Assembly (NCBI RefSeq): GCF_001746365.1
Contig: NZ_MJAJ01000001.1
Location: 317,182 to 381,181 of the forward strand
Length of the DNA stretch: 64,000 bases
Direction of reading: 5' to 3'
From: Streptomyces sp. LUP30
GTDB taxonomy: Bacteria; Actinomycetota; Actinomycetes; Streptomycetales; Streptomycetaceae
The translations under genes and the position numbers were made by a program. The notes below the pieces were generated by a model. The model ran no database searches. It was not told the DNA's origin and was given only the letters and a program-made list of their open reading frames with translations. Of this stretch, positions 8,594 to 17,870 are shown piece after piece; within the stretch, counting starts at the first letter, position 1; each line of letters starts with the position of its first letter.

Positions 8594-8671
8594 GTACGTC
8601 ATGGTGCTGCGTCTTCCGTGTACGTCATGGTGCTGCGTCTTCCGTGTACGTCATGACGCTGCGCCTTCGGG
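8594..8671. repeat. Three tandem 26-bp repeats at the end of the LAL gene
   Basis: Units start at 8594, 8620 and 8646. The first two are identical (GTACGTCATGGTGCTGCGTC then TTCCGT), the third has four changes, and a partial fourth begins at 8672. Read on the minus strand, each downstream unit is a nine-codon frame MTYTEDAAP whose TGA overlaps the next ATG as ATGA. The first copy is the C terminus of the LAL regulator (TYPEGAAS). It is a tandem duplication of a gene tail. Confidence 0.85.
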
Positions 8672-11401
8672 GTACGTCGTCGCGCCGCCGAGCACCGCGG
8701 CGAGTTCGCCGCGGGACGTGACCCCCAGTTTGGGGAACATCCGCTGGAGATGGGTGCTCACCGTCCGGGGCGAGACGTACAACCGCTCGCCGATCTCCCG
8801 GTTCGTCAGACCCTGCGCGGCGAGCTGGGCGACATGCAACTCGGTCGAGGTCAGCCGGTCGACCGCGGCCGGATCCTGCCGCGGGGACGACGCGCCCGCG
8901 GCGCGCAGCTCCTGCCGTGCCCGCTCCGCCCATGCCGACGCGCCGAGCGCGTCGAAAATCTCGCGTGCGGCCTGCAGGACGACGCGGGACTCAGCGGGCC
9001 GCCGGTGACGCCGCAGCCACTCGCCCAGGGCGAGGCGCGCCCGCGCCCCCTCGAACGGCCAGTCCGTGGGGACGGCGTCGAGGGCCGCCCTGTACAGCGG
9101 CTCGGCGGCATCCTGCGGGCTCAGCAGGGCCCGGCCCAGTCGCAACCCGCAGAGCAGGGCAGGCGAAGACGTCGATTTCCCGAGCGGGGTCAGCTCCCGC
9201 ACGATGTCGCGTGCCACCCCCGCGGATTCACTGCGCACCCCCGCCTCGACCAGCTCCGCGACCGCGTAGAAGCGCAGCCAGGAGTGGAAGGCGGGGTCGG
9301 CCGGGTCGAAGACGCGGTGCAGGTGGCCGAACGCGTCGCCGTAGCGGCCCTGGCAGAGTGCCGCCTGCCCGCGGGCCATCTGCATGATGGCCAGCACCGG
9401 GCGCCCTCCGCTGGGAAGGGCCTCGCGTTCGGCTTCGGCCGCCCATGCCTTTGCCGCCGGGTCGCCGCTGACGGCGGCCAGCTGCGCGCGGATGGCATTC
9501 ACCATCGCGTGCACAAGAGGCTGACCGGTCTCGCGGGCAAGCGACGCGGCCTCCTCCGCGGCCAGGGAACCAGCGCGCACGTCACCCAGCCGTGCGGCGC
9601 TCCCCGCCTGAACGCACAGGGCGCGGGCCAGCATCGACAGCCTGCCCTGCGCTCGCAGGGCGTCCAGCGACCTCGCCGTCAACCGGCTCGCCAGGGCGGG
9701 AGCGCCCACCGTCACGGCGGCGGCCCCCAGGAGCTGGTCCCCCTCGGCGTTCTCCGACGAGCGCTCCAGCTGACCTGCCAGGCCCTCCATGACCCCTTCC
9801 CCACGCTCGACCGGCGCCGAGTACGCCCGCAGAGCGACCAGGTCTGCGTTGTCGGCAGGCACGGGCATGAGGTCGGCAGCGGCGGCGACCCGCTCGCGGG
9901 CGGCCGGGCCCGGCTCCCCCCAGAAGCACTGCAGGACCGCGCTCCAGAGCATGCGCAACCCCAGTGTCGGCTCGCCGCCGGCGGCGATCTCGACCGCCAG
10001 CTCGGCCAGCTCGGCGGTCGCGGCGCCCTCGCCCCGCGTCCCCTCGGCCAGAGCGATGCTGACCCAGGCCGCGCGGCCTTGGTCCCGGACCGAAAGGTCC
10101 AGTGAGCGCGCCTGGGTCAGCAGATGCGTCGCGACGTCTCCTTGGCCCGACTCCAGTGCGAGCTCCGCCGCCCGGAGCAGCCGGTCCGCCCGCGCGGAGG
10201 GGTCCTTCGTCAGCTCCGCCGCCCGCCTCAGCGCGGCAAGAGCTGCGGCGACACCACCTCGCCGCAGGGCTCTGCCGGCAGTGGAGTCCAGATCCCGTGC
10301 CGCTCCTTCGTCGAGACCGGCGGTGGCGGCGGCACGGTGCCATGCCTGCCGATCGGGCTGCCCCTGGAGCGCGGCGGCCAGCGCGGCGTGCGCGGCCTGG
10401 CGTTCCGCGGCGGTGGCGGCGTGGTGCATCGCCGACCGGATGAGGGGGTGCCTGAAGGCCGTCCTCTGGGCCTCCACCAGGCCCGCGTCGATCGCTGCCT
10501 CGAAAGCACCCACGCCGACCGTCGTCCCGAGCATCCGGGTCGCCGCGGCGAGGCATTCGTCCATCGTCCCGTCACCGTTGAGGGCCGAGAGGAGCAGGAC
10601 CGCACGGGTGTCGGCCGGCAGGCGGGAGATCCGTGCCGTGAACGTCCGCTCCAGCCGCGCGGTCAGCGGCAGCGGACCCGGGTTGAGCGCGTACGCCCCG
10701 CCGACCGACTGCAGCGCGACCGGCAGCTCGGTCAGCGCCAGCGGGTTCCCGGCGGCCTCCTCCAACAGCCGCCGTCTGACCTGCTGTCCCAGTCCGGGGG
10801 CCACCGTGTCCAGTACCTCACCCGACACCTCGTCCGTCAGCGGGCCCAGGTGCAGCACAGGCAGGCCGGCACTGCTGAGGCGGTCGTCGAGGCGCCGGGT
10901 GACGGCGAACAGAACGAGTGGGTCGGACTCGATCCGCCGCGCCACGAACCCGAGCACATCGAGGCTGGCACGGTCCATCCAGTGGGCGTCCTCGACGACC
11001 ACCAGCAGTGGCGCCTTCGCCGCCGCGTCCGTCAGCAGGGTCAGCGCGGCCAAGCCGACGAGGTACAGATCGGGTACGGCCTCGTCGACGAGCCCGACGG
11101 CCGCGAGCAGCGCGGTGCGCTGACCTCCCGGCAAGTCGTCGATTCCGTCCCGCAGTTGGTGAACCAGCTGGTGCAGGCCGGCACAGGGCAGGTCTTCCTC
11201 CGACTGGACCCCCACAGCGGTGATCACACGGGTCCCGCCGCGTGCTGCCGCGCCTGCGGCCTCCGCGACCAGCGCCGACTTGCCGATCCCCGGCGCGCCG
11301 GTGATCACCGTCGCGCCGCCCGAACCGGCGGCCCCCTGCTCGACCAGGGCAGCCAGCGTGCGACGCTCCGTATCACGACCCAGTAGCGCCCGCCGATGCA
11401 T
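8651..11401 (-). CDS. LAL-type LuxR family regulator with AAA ATPase
   Basis: The product is 916 residues. The N-terminal P-loop domain carries Walker A GAPGIGKSALV (about residues 39-49) and Walker B LLVVVEDAHWMD. A long alpha-helical TPR-like middle follows, then a C-terminal LuxR HTH with TNREIGERLYVSPRTVSTHLQ (about residues 870-890). Large ATP-binding LuxR proteins are usually pathway-specific activators whose helical region senses a ligand. The ATG at 11401 begins MHRRALLGRDTE, the usual family start. Its 3' end lies inside a 26-bp tandem repeat. The downstream hydrolase is a possible target. Confidence 0.92.
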   Translation of the reverse strand: MHRRALLGRDTERRTLAALVEQGAAGSGGATVITGAPGIGKSALVAEAAGAAARGGTRVITAVGVQSEEDLPCAGLHQLVHQLRDGIDDLPGGQRTALLAAVGLVDEAVPDLYLVGLAALTLLTDAAAKAPLLVVVEDAHWMDRASLDVLGFVARRIESDPLVLFAVTRRLDDRLSSAGLPVLHLGPLTDEVSGEVLDTVAPGLGQQVRRRLLEEAAGNPLALTELPVALQSVGGAYALNPGPLPLTARLERTFTARISRLPADTRAVLLLSALNGDGTMDECLAAATRMLGTTVGVGAFEAAIDAGLVEAQRTAFRHPLIRSAMHHAATAAERQAAHAALAAALQGQPDRQAWHRAAATAGLDEGAARDLDSTAGRALRRGGVAAALAALRRAAELTKDPSARADRLLRAAELALESGQGDVATHLLTQARSLDLSVRDQGRAAWVSIALAEGTRGEGAATAELAELAVEIAAGGEPTLGLRMLWSAVLQCFWGEPGPAARERVAAAADLMPVPADNADLVALRAYSAPVERGEGVMEGLAGQLERSSENAEGDQLLGAAAVTVGAPALASRLTARSLDALRAQGRLSMLARALCVQAGSAARLGDVRAGSLAAEEAASLARETGQPLVHAMVNAIRAQLAAVSGDPAAKAWAAEAEREALPSGGRPVLAIMQMARGQAALCQGRYGDAFGHLHRVFDPADPAFHSWLRFYAVAELVEAGVRSESAGVARDIVRELTPLGKSTSSPALLCGLRLGRALLSPQDAAEPLYRAALDAVPTDWPFEGARARLALGEWLRRHRRPAESRVVLQAAREIFDALGASAWAERARQELRAAGASSPRQDPAAVDRLTSTELHVAQLAAQGLTNREIGERLYVSPRTVSTHLQRMFPKLGVTSRGELAAVLGGATTYPEGAAS

Positions 11402-11868
11402 GCCGCACCCCCGCTTTCTTTGTGCCTCCCCGGCAGCCGACGGCTCCGCGTCCTCGCGGAACCAGGCGACCTGGCGGCATCTCCACTGGCGGGCGACCTG
11501 GAGGCCTGGCCTGGATGCCGTTCATGCAATGGTATGCATGCCGCCGAGCGGGAACGACCGCTGTCCGCATCCGTGAAACCGAGCCGCCGCCGGGATCACG
11601 GCGGGGCCGCTCGGCTTTCGGGCCTCGCCCCAATACCCCTTCGTGAGGGGGCCGCCGGCTGTGGCGACCATGGTTCCAGTGGGATCGTTCCCCCACGGCG
11701 GACGGGTGGGAATGGCTACGGTGGTGAGAGCCGGCGCGGCGTCGCCGCTCGGCCGGCCGTACAGGTCTCGCGGGTCCTGCACATCCTGTAGGTCTCGCAG
11801 GTCCCGTAGGGTCACTCGGGTTCCGCGGGTGTGGTCCGCCCGGCCGGTCCAGGTCGACGAGGAGGCAC
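11402..11868. other. Divergent intergenic region with short repeats
   Basis: These 467 bases separate the LAL gene (minus) from the cyclase-like gene (plus), so promoters for both are expected. ATGCA, six bases, TGCAT is an inverted repeat at about 11524-11539. Two copies of AGGTCTCGC(G/A)GGTCC lie at about 11762-11806. No confident -10/-35 pair and no coding signal were seen. Confidence 0.4.
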
Positions 11869-12657
11869 ATGACGAGGGAGGCGCTCCCCCACTGGATCGT
11901 GCTGCTCGACATCGAGGACTTCGGTTCGCGGCCCGACGCCGTCCGCTCGCGACTGCGTGAAGCCATGCACCGCATGGCCGGGTCCGCGCTCACGCACGCC
12001 GGGCTCGACCCGGACCGATGCCCGCGACAGGACCGCGGGGACGGCCTGCTGATCCTGATCCCCGGCTCGGTCTCCCCGGGCCGGCTGTTTCAGCCGTTCG
12101 TCTCGAGCCTCGACATCGATCTTCGGACGCACCTGGAGTCGCACAACGCCAGTCACCGCATGAGACTGCGGGTCGGGATCAGCCGGGGACTCGTGGCGGT
12201 CGAAGGTTCGCAGTGGACGGGAGGGGTCGTCGAGAACCTTGCCGAGCTGGTGGAGTCCGCCGCCGTGAGCGGGGTGTTCGCCCGGGCGATCCGCGCCCGG
12301 CTGATGGTGGTGGTCCCGGACGACCTCTACGGCTCGGTGGTGGTCCAGGACCGCGCTCGCGGCCTCGACCCCGCGGCCTTCGGTCCCAGGGACCACGTCA
12401 CCAAGCAGGGCCGCACGCTTCGGGGTTGGGTCACCCTGCCCGGATACCCCAGGCCGCCGGAGCCCTTCCCGGAGGAGGCGGCGCAGGACACGGACGAGCC
12501 GAGCGTCACGGGCTTGGTCGAGGCCGACCACGACGACCACGGGACGATTCTCCTCGACCGGCCGTCGGACGGAGTCCACGCCCCCTCGGGTCACACCCCG
12601 CCCGGGCCGGAACACGATCCGGACGACGACTGGCCACGACAGACTCCGGAGCGGTAG
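11869..12657 (+). CDS. Class III nucleotide-cyclase-like protein
   Basis: The product is 262 residues. The first about 180 look like a CHD cyclase fold: a strand with the first metal aspartate (VLLDIEDFG, D14), then DRGDGLLILIP with the second (D58), then RVGISRGLVAVEG and GGVVENLAELVESAAV. The transition-state Asn of class III cyclases has a counterpart (N123), but the Arg four residues on does not, so activity is uncertain. The C-terminal about 70 residues are acidic and disordered. The membrane-protein gene begins four bases after its stop, so the two form an operon. It resembles cyclase-like proteins of Streptomyces. The product nucleotide, if any, is unknown. Confidence 0.6.
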   Translation: MTREALPHWIVLLDIEDFGSRPDAVRSRLREAMHRMAGSALTHAGLDPDRCPRQDRGDGLLILIPGSVSPGRLFQPFVSSLDIDLRTHLESHNASHRMRLRVGISRGLVAVEGSQWTGGVVENLAELVESAAVSGVFARAIRARLMVVVPDDLYGSVVVQDRARGLDPAAFGPRDHVTKQGRTLRGWVTLPGYPRPPEPFPEEAAQDTDEPSVTGLVEADHDDHGTILLDRPSDGVHAPSGHTPPGPEHDPDDDWPRQTPER

Positions 12658-12660
12658 CGC

Positions 12661-13611
12661 GTGGGGGACATCGCCAAAGGCGTGCTCACAGGCGGATGGG
12701 CGGTGCTCGTGGGGTGGATCCTGCCCACCGCGCTGAACCTCGCCGTGTTCGCGTTCGCCGTCGCCCCGAGCCTGCACCGGCCGGCGGTCCTCGTGCGCCT
12801 GTGGCCGGCGTCCGGCGGCCACACCGCGCTTCTGCTGCTGGTGACGGCCGTCCTGCTCGGGCTGGTTCTGAACGCTCTGCAGACTCCCCTCTACCGCTTC
12901 CTGGAGGGGTACGCGCTGTGGCCGACGGCCGCCTACGAACGAGGTTGCCGTAGGCAGCGCGCCCGGCGGCAGAGGACGACCGACCGCCTCGCCGACCCCT
13001 CGCTCGCCTCGCCCATCAGGCGAGCCCTTCTCAGAGAGAGGCTCGGCCGCTACCCGGTGAGCGACCAGCAGATCACACCGACCCGGCTCGGGAACGCCAT
13101 CCGCAGGTTCGAGGAGTACGGATACGACCGGTACCGGCTCGACACCCAGGTGCTGTGGAACGAGCTGACGAGCGTCGCGCCGGAACCGGCCGGCAAGCAG
13201 GTGGTGGCGGCCCGTACGAACGTCGACTTCTTCGTGGCCCTCCTCTACGGACACGCGGCGGTGGCGCTCGCCGCGTACGCGTCGCTGAGCAGCGCCCAGG
13301 CCGACCGTCCGGTGCTCGTCCTCTCCGGCGCCTGTCTGCTCGCCCTCACGCCGGTCTGGTACCACGCGGCGGTGGCCGCCACCGACGAGTGGGCCGCAGC
13401 CGTGCGCGCTCTGGTCAACCTGGGACGCAGGCCTCTCGCCGAGGGACTCGGCCTCGCCCTCCCGAAACACCTGGAGGACGAGCGGCGCATGTGGCAACTG
13501 GTCACCCGGATGTCCAAACGCCCCTATGCACCGGCGGCCGACGAGGCGTTCGAGCCCTACCGGCTCGATCCCGGCCGACCGGCGGGCGGACCGCAGCCTC
13601 CCGGCTGCTGA
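12661..13611 (+). CDS. Four-helix membrane protein paired with the cyclase-like gene
   Basis: The product is 316 residues from a GTG three bases after the upstream TAG. Hydrophobic helices are at about residues 10-32 and 52-72, then a basic cytoplasmic stretch of about 110 residues (CRRQRARRQRTTDR and YPVSDQQITPTRLG), then helices at about 186-206 and 213-235 and a hydrophilic tail. No cyclic-nucleotide-binding motif was recognised by eye. The tight coupling suggests it acts with the cyclase-like protein, for instance as anchor or effector. That is inference from gene order, and no family is known to me. Confidence 0.65.
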   Translation: MGDIAKGVLTGGWAVLVGWILPTALNLAVFAFAVAPSLHRPAVLVRLWPASGGHTALLLLVTAVLLGLVLNALQTPLYRFLEGYALWPTAAYERGCRRQRARRQRTTDRLADPSLASPIRRALLRERLGRYPVSDQQITPTRLGNAIRRFEEYGYDRYRLDTQVLWNELTSVAPEPAGKQVVAARTNVDFFVALLYGHAAVALAAYASLSSAQADRPVLVLSGACLLALTPVWYHAAVAATDEWAAAVRALVNLGRRPLAEGLGLALPKHLEDERRMWQLVTRMSKRPYAPAADEAFEPYRLDPGRPAGGPQPPGC

Positions 13612-13775
13612 CACCGCTTCACGAGCCGGCGTCCGAGCGTCGGCGGCCGGGCGCGCGCCCGGCCCCGGCGAGCGTCCTACGTGATCCGTGTCGTCCTTCG
13701 TGCCCCCCGGTCTTCGCCGCATCCGGTGGGGAGGCGTTGTTCCCGACGCCGTGAGAGGACCGACGCAACGCGCGC

Positions 13776-13815
13776 GGGCCGTCGGGCCGTCGGGCCGTCG
13801 GGCCGTCGGGCCGTC
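13776..13815. repeat. Five tandem GGGCCGTC octamers
   Basis: Five perfect head-to-tail copies of GGGCCGTC, with degenerate copies on both sides, lie in the 289-base gap between the convergent membrane-protein and secreted-protein genes. Nothing suggests they are translated. It is a simple repeat prone to slippage. Confidence 0.85.
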
Positions 13816-13900
13816 GCCCGTCGACGTCGGACGGGCGGCGGCCCGGCAGGAGACGGTCACAGGGCGGAACACCCTTTCGGCGCCCCGCCGCCGGGACACC

Positions 13901-14362
13901 TCAGTCCACGTACCACTTGCCGCACTTGGTGACGCCGTCGATCTCCGCACAGGCGCGCGCGGCGAAGTTGGAGTTGAAGACGGACTGCGTACGGCTGCCG
14001 GTGTAGGGGCCGCACATCTTCCAGCCATCGCTCTTCGCCTGCTGATCGCTGACGATGCCCTTGAAGTCGGGGAAGGAGTGGAAGCTGCGGTCGACCCACA
14101 GCCGGTCGCCGGTCTGGCGACCGGACTTGATCTCCGCGCGGCTGTAGCGGTCGAGCGCCGACTCGTTCTGCAACTCGACGCGGCGGCCGTGGAAGTCGAA
14201 CGAGGCTCCGGACTCGACGGCCCGGAAGCGGCCGATGACGGCGATGCCGTCGCAGTCGTCCTCGGTGGCCGAGGCCGCCGAGGCGGGCACGAAGACAACG
14301 GCGCCGCTGCTGATCAGCACGGCCGAGGCCGCGATGACGCGACCCATACGGGGCTTCTTCAC
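13901..14362 (-). CDS. Small secreted protein of unknown function
   Basis: The product is 153 residues from a GTG at 14362 with AAAGGAAC seven bases upstream. A signal peptide is clear: VKKPRMGR, a hydrophobic core (VIAASAVLISSGAVVFV) and PASAASA before the mature TEDDCDG. The mature 120 residues contain four cysteines (DDCDG, KMCGP, RACAE, TKCGK), probably two disulfides, and end in KWYVD. It looks like a compact extracellular or cell-wall protein. Family and function are not recognised. Confidence 0.75.
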   Translation of the reverse strand: MKKPRMGRVIAASAVLISSGAVVFVPASAASATEDDCDGIAVIGRFRAVESGASFDFHGRRVELQNESALDRYSRAEIKSGRQTGDRLWVDRSFHSFPDFKGIVSDQQAKSDGWKMCGPYTGSRTQSVFNSNFAARACAEIDGVTKCGKWYVD

Positions 14363-14639
14363 AGGGTTCCTTTTCGGGTGACATGTACGGTGGGGAGTCG
14401 ACGCGCCGCCGGGGGCGAGGCCTCGCCGAACGAATCTCGACGTCATCTGGGTCGCGCCCGGCGGCGTATCGCGTTGCCGGTCGAACACTGCGCCACGGAC
14501 CTTGCGGAAACCTTGCGACCCGTCGTGACGTGGGGGCCGACTCATCGGCCGCACGTCCTCGGGGCCGGGCCGGAGCGACTGACCGCCGGGCGGCCGCCCC
14601 GATGCTGCGCGGAACGTCCATGACCTGCCCGAAAGCTGG
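14363..14639. other. Gene-free stretch
   Basis: This is the upstream region of the secreted-protein gene. Open frames here have random-like composition. No promoter could be fixed. Confidence 0.4.
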
Positions 14640-14841
14640 GCGGGATCATCGAACCGGTGACCTGGCCGCCCAGGTCCTCATCGGCCGACTGAGCGCGGCG
14701 GGCCCCACGGAGTTCGAGGTGGAGTTCGGGATCGATCTCGCCGCGGAGGCGGGCACGGTGATCACCAAGAGCACGGTGGGCACGCACGCCCCGGGGCAGC
14801 CGAGACCCTCCACCTGCCCTGGATCCGCTCCCGCCCCCTGA
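14640..14841 (+). pseudogene. Fragment of a trypsin-co-occurring (trypco1-like) domain gene
   Basis: The plus frame reads LIGRLSAAGPTEFEVEFGID, then LAAEAGTVITKSTVG. This is the EVEVEFG...L.AEAG.VI core of the small trypco1 domain found beside trypsin-like and caspase-like genes in actinomycetes. After GTH the expected last strand (something like FxVxLxW) appears in another frame as AAETLHLPW. Upstream the frame soon loses any likeness to the domain. A frameshifted remnant is the simplest reading. No partner peptidase is nearby. The identification is by eye. Confidence 0.4.
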
Positions 14842-15529
14842 CCGGTCGCCGGTCGGCCGATGGGTGTGACCATGACGACGCCGGGTCTGCGCGCGCTGCC
14901 GCTGCGCGCAGCCGGCTCCCCGCGTCGCCGCTGCCCGGACCGGGCGCCCGGAAGGCCGTTGTCGCTGATGAGGCGACTGCGCGGTCTGCTGAGCGGGGGT
15001 GCAGGCCTGGTGCAGGACGCCGAGGCCGCAGGCCAGGCATCTCGTTGTGGGAGCGGAAGCTGCCCCATCAGTCACGGAGTCTGTTCCGGCGCCCCCACGC
15101 CGGACACCCGTCGCCTGCCCTCGTCCGTGCGGGCGGCAGACGGCGCGGCAGGGCTTCGACGCGGTCAAGAACACCGCCGTCCCGGACACCGCGCGGACGG
15201 CCACCGTGGACGGTGACGGCCGGCTGCGCGGCGGCCGCGGGGTCGGGGGCACCGGCGACCGGAAGGAGCGGGCCGCGTGATCGTCGACCACAGCGTCGAC
15301 GCGCGCGTCGTGGACGTCGCCCAGGGCACGCGGGTACGCCACTGTCGGCGATTCGGCCAACCGCTCTGTTTCAGAGACCCGTTGCGGCGACTGGGTCCGT
15401 GCATTCTCCATACGGCCCCAGCCGCTCTATCTCGGGAAATCTGAAGCGGCTCAAACACACCAGTTCGATATCTCGGCGTGGTCGTTGAACCTCACGACCG
15501 CGCCGGACGACCGTTTGGGGGGACCCGCC
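14842..15529. other. Gene-free stretch before the ABC exporter
   Basis: This is about 690 bases with no frame that shows a domain or a ribosome site. It includes the likely promoter region of the exporter gene, but no -10/-35 pair could be fixed. Confidence 0.4.
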
Positions 15530-17419
15530 TTGGCCTCGGCCGCAACGAACGAACAGCAGAAGACCGTTCCGCCGCCGCCCCTGCCCGCGGAGATCACGTA
15601 CAGCGGGCAGTACTCCGTCAATCCGCTCGCCGAGGTCTCCTTCCCGCGGATGTGCGCCCAGATCCCGGCCGTCCTGGGCCGGATCGCGCGGCTGTCGTGG
15701 CGAACTGACCGGCGGGCCGTGCAGCTCCTGCTCGGCTGCCAAGTGGTCACAGGCGTCTCTGCCGCCGTGCTGCTCGCCGCCACAGCCCGCGCCATGGCAC
15801 CGGTCCTCGGGGACGGCGCCGCCGGCGAGCGGCTGCGCGGCGCCCTGCCGGCGCTGCTGGTGGTGGCGCTCACCGCCGCGCTGGCACGCGCGGCGGGGGC
15901 GGTCGCCGCGTACGCCGAGCGGCGGATCACTCCGCGACTGACGACGGAGACAGACACCGCGCTGGTCGAGGCGGTGTGCCGCGTGGAGGCCTCTGCCTAC
16001 GCAGAGGACGGCTTCTCGGACCGGCACGAGGCGGCCGAGATGGGGGTGATCCGTACGCACGTCATGGTCACCGACGCTCAGCGGTTCCTGTCCGCGCTGA
16101 TCCGCATGGTCACCGCCGGCGGCGTGCTGTCGGTGCTGAGCCCGTGGATGTTGCCGCCGCTCTTGCTCGCGGTGCTGCCGGCCGGCGTCGGCGCCGTGCT
16201 GACCGCCCGGGTCGACTACGAGATCCACTACGCCAACATCGCGGACCGCAACGTGCGCGGCATGATGCGCTGGTGGGCGACCGAGTCGAAGTACGGTGAC
16301 GAGGTCCGCGCCAACTCGATGACGGACTACCTCATCTACTGGTACCGGGCTCTGTCCGACCGGTGCGACCGGCGCACCCTGGCGGCCGCGCCACGGACCC
16401 TGCGGATCGCCCTGCTCTCCGCGCTGGCCGGCGGTGTCTTCCTCGTCGCGACCTGGGGCGCCCTGGCGTGGCTGGCGGTCTCCGGCCGGGTCGAGCTCGC
16501 GGTCGCGGCGACGGCGGTCATCGCCGTGCAGACTACGCTCGCCGCGCTCTCCCAGGTGGTCGTCAACGGCGCTGCGGTCTTCCACACCAGCCTGTACCTG
16601 AGCGACATGCAGGCTTTCCTCGACGACGCTGCGGCCCGCGCCCCCCAGCGCGGCCCCCGCGCGCATGCCGCGCCGACCGAGGAGATCCGGCTCGAGGAGG
16701 TCGTCTACCAGTACCCGGGCAAGGACAAGCCCGCCGTGGACGGTGTCTCGCTCGCTCTGCAGCGCGGGCAGATCCTCGCGATCGTCGGTGCGAACGGATC
16801 GGGAAAGTCCACCCTCACCCGGCTGCTGACCGGGATCTACCTGCCCGACAAGGGCAAAGTCACGTGGAACGGCACCGACCTCGCCGAGCTGGACCCCGCC
16901 ACGGTGTGGGCGAACACCGGCCTGGTGCCTCAGATCTTCGCCCAGTGGCCACTGCGGGTCCGCGAGAACGTCACCCTCGGCCAGCCCCGCACCCAGGGCG
17001 ACGCCCCCGTGTGGGAGGCCGTCGACGCGGTCGGTCTGCGCGAGGCCGTCGAGGACCTGCCCGCCGGTCTCGACACCCTCCTGGCCCGGGACGTCTTCGG
17101 CGGCTCGGAGCTCTCCGGCGGGCAGTGGCAGCGTGTGGCGTGTTCGAGGGCCCTGTACCGGCGCCCGGGCCTGCTGATCCTGGACGAGCCCACCTCCCAG
17201 ATGGACCCGCGTGGCGAGCACCAGATCTTCGAGCAGATCAAGACCATCGCCGCCGATCGCATCACGATCGTGGTCACCCACCGCCTGGAGAACACCAGAA
17301 TCGCTGACCACATCGTCGTGATGGAGCACGGCCGGATCACCGAACAGGGCAGGTACGACGACCTCGTCCACGCCGGCGGAACCTTCGCCGAGCTGCTGGA
17401 ACTCTCCCAGGACCGCTGA
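15530..17419 (+). CDS. ABC exporter half-transporter (TMD-NBD)
   Basis: The product is 629 residues from a TTG that follows GGGGGGA by six bases. An in-frame TTG at 15485 would add 15 residues. The N-terminal half is a type-1 exporter membrane domain with six helices, starting about residue 60. The C-terminal half has Walker A GANGSGKST, the Q-loop region LVPQIFAQW, the signature LSGGQWQR, Walker B GLLILDEPT and the switch VTHRLEN. Such proteins dimerise and expel drugs, lipids or peptides. The conserved leader PPPPLPAEITYSGQYSVNPL is shared with Streptomyces exporters often found beside NUDIX genes, as here. The substrate is unknown. Confidence 0.9.
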   Translation: MASAATNEQQKTVPPPPLPAEITYSGQYSVNPLAEVSFPRMCAQIPAVLGRIARLSWRTDRRAVQLLLGCQVVTGVSAAVLLAATARAMAPVLGDGAAGERLRGALPALLVVALTAALARAAGAVAAYAERRITPRLTTETDTALVEAVCRVEASAYAEDGFSDRHEAAEMGVIRTHVMVTDAQRFLSALIRMVTAGGVLSVLSPWMLPPLLLAVLPAGVGAVLTARVDYEIHYANIADRNVRGMMRWWATESKYGDEVRANSMTDYLIYWYRALSDRCDRRTLAAAPRTLRIALLSALAGGVFLVATWGALAWLAVSGRVELAVAATAVIAVQTTLAALSQVVVNGAAVFHTSLYLSDMQAFLDDAAARAPQRGPRAHAAPTEEIRLEEVVYQYPGKDKPAVDGVSLALQRGQILAIVGANGSGKSTLTRLLTGIYLPDKGKVTWNGTDLAELDPATVWANTGLVPQIFAQWPLRVRENVTLGQPRTQGDAPVWEAVDAVGLREAVEDLPAGLDTLLARDVFGGSELSGGQWQRVACSRALYRRPGLLILDEPTSQMDPRGEHQIFEQIKTIAADRITIVVTHRLENTRIADHIVVMEHGRITEQGRYDDLVHAGGTFAELLELSQDR

Positions 17420-17544
17420 CCGGCCACGCCCCTTCACGTTCGTCCCCTCGCTGACAGCCGAGCCGCCCCTGCCCCCGTGCCCGGCTCGACAAGAGCCCGA
17501 GCAGTTCCACGTGACACACCCGTCCCTCCAGCGCAGAGGTTCCG

Positions 17545-17870
17545 ATGCCGCCCTCCCTCTCTCACATCCGTACCGTGGTCACCGCCTACCTGGACCGGCA
17601 CCCCGGCGAACGACACGCTCTGGCCGGCCTGCTGGCAGCCCCGGACGCCGTCGCCGACGCCGCGCCGACCAGCCGCACCGCCCTTCCTGCCCACGTCACG
17701 TGCAGCGCCGTGGTGATCGACCGACACCGGCGGGTCCTGCACATCCGCCACGGGGCGAGCGGAGGACTGCTGCTCGCCCGCGGCGGGCACGTCGAGGCTG
17801 ACGACGACACTCTCCTGGCCGCGGCTCTGCGCGAGGTCAAGGAGAAGGCCGGGATCCCAACCTCGGCTCT
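17545..17870 (+). pseudogene. NUDIX hydrolase gene, 3' end lost
   Basis: From the ATG at 17545 the frame encodes an alpha-helical lead (SHIRTVVTAYLDRHPGER), then the NUDIX strands CSAVVIDRHRRVLHIRHG and the NUDIX box GGHVEADDDTLLAAALREVK followed by EKAGIP. The box has Lys where the second Glu of the REUxEExGU core should be. After about base 17870 the likeness stops and transposase sequence begins in another frame, so the C-terminal third is missing. It was probably an operon partner of the ABC exporter, 125 bases upstream. Confidence 0.75.

Noticed and set aside
12661-13611. Assignment of the membrane protein as a known Pycsar effector
   Set aside because: No cyclic-nucleotide-binding segment is visible. 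Only gene order suggests it.
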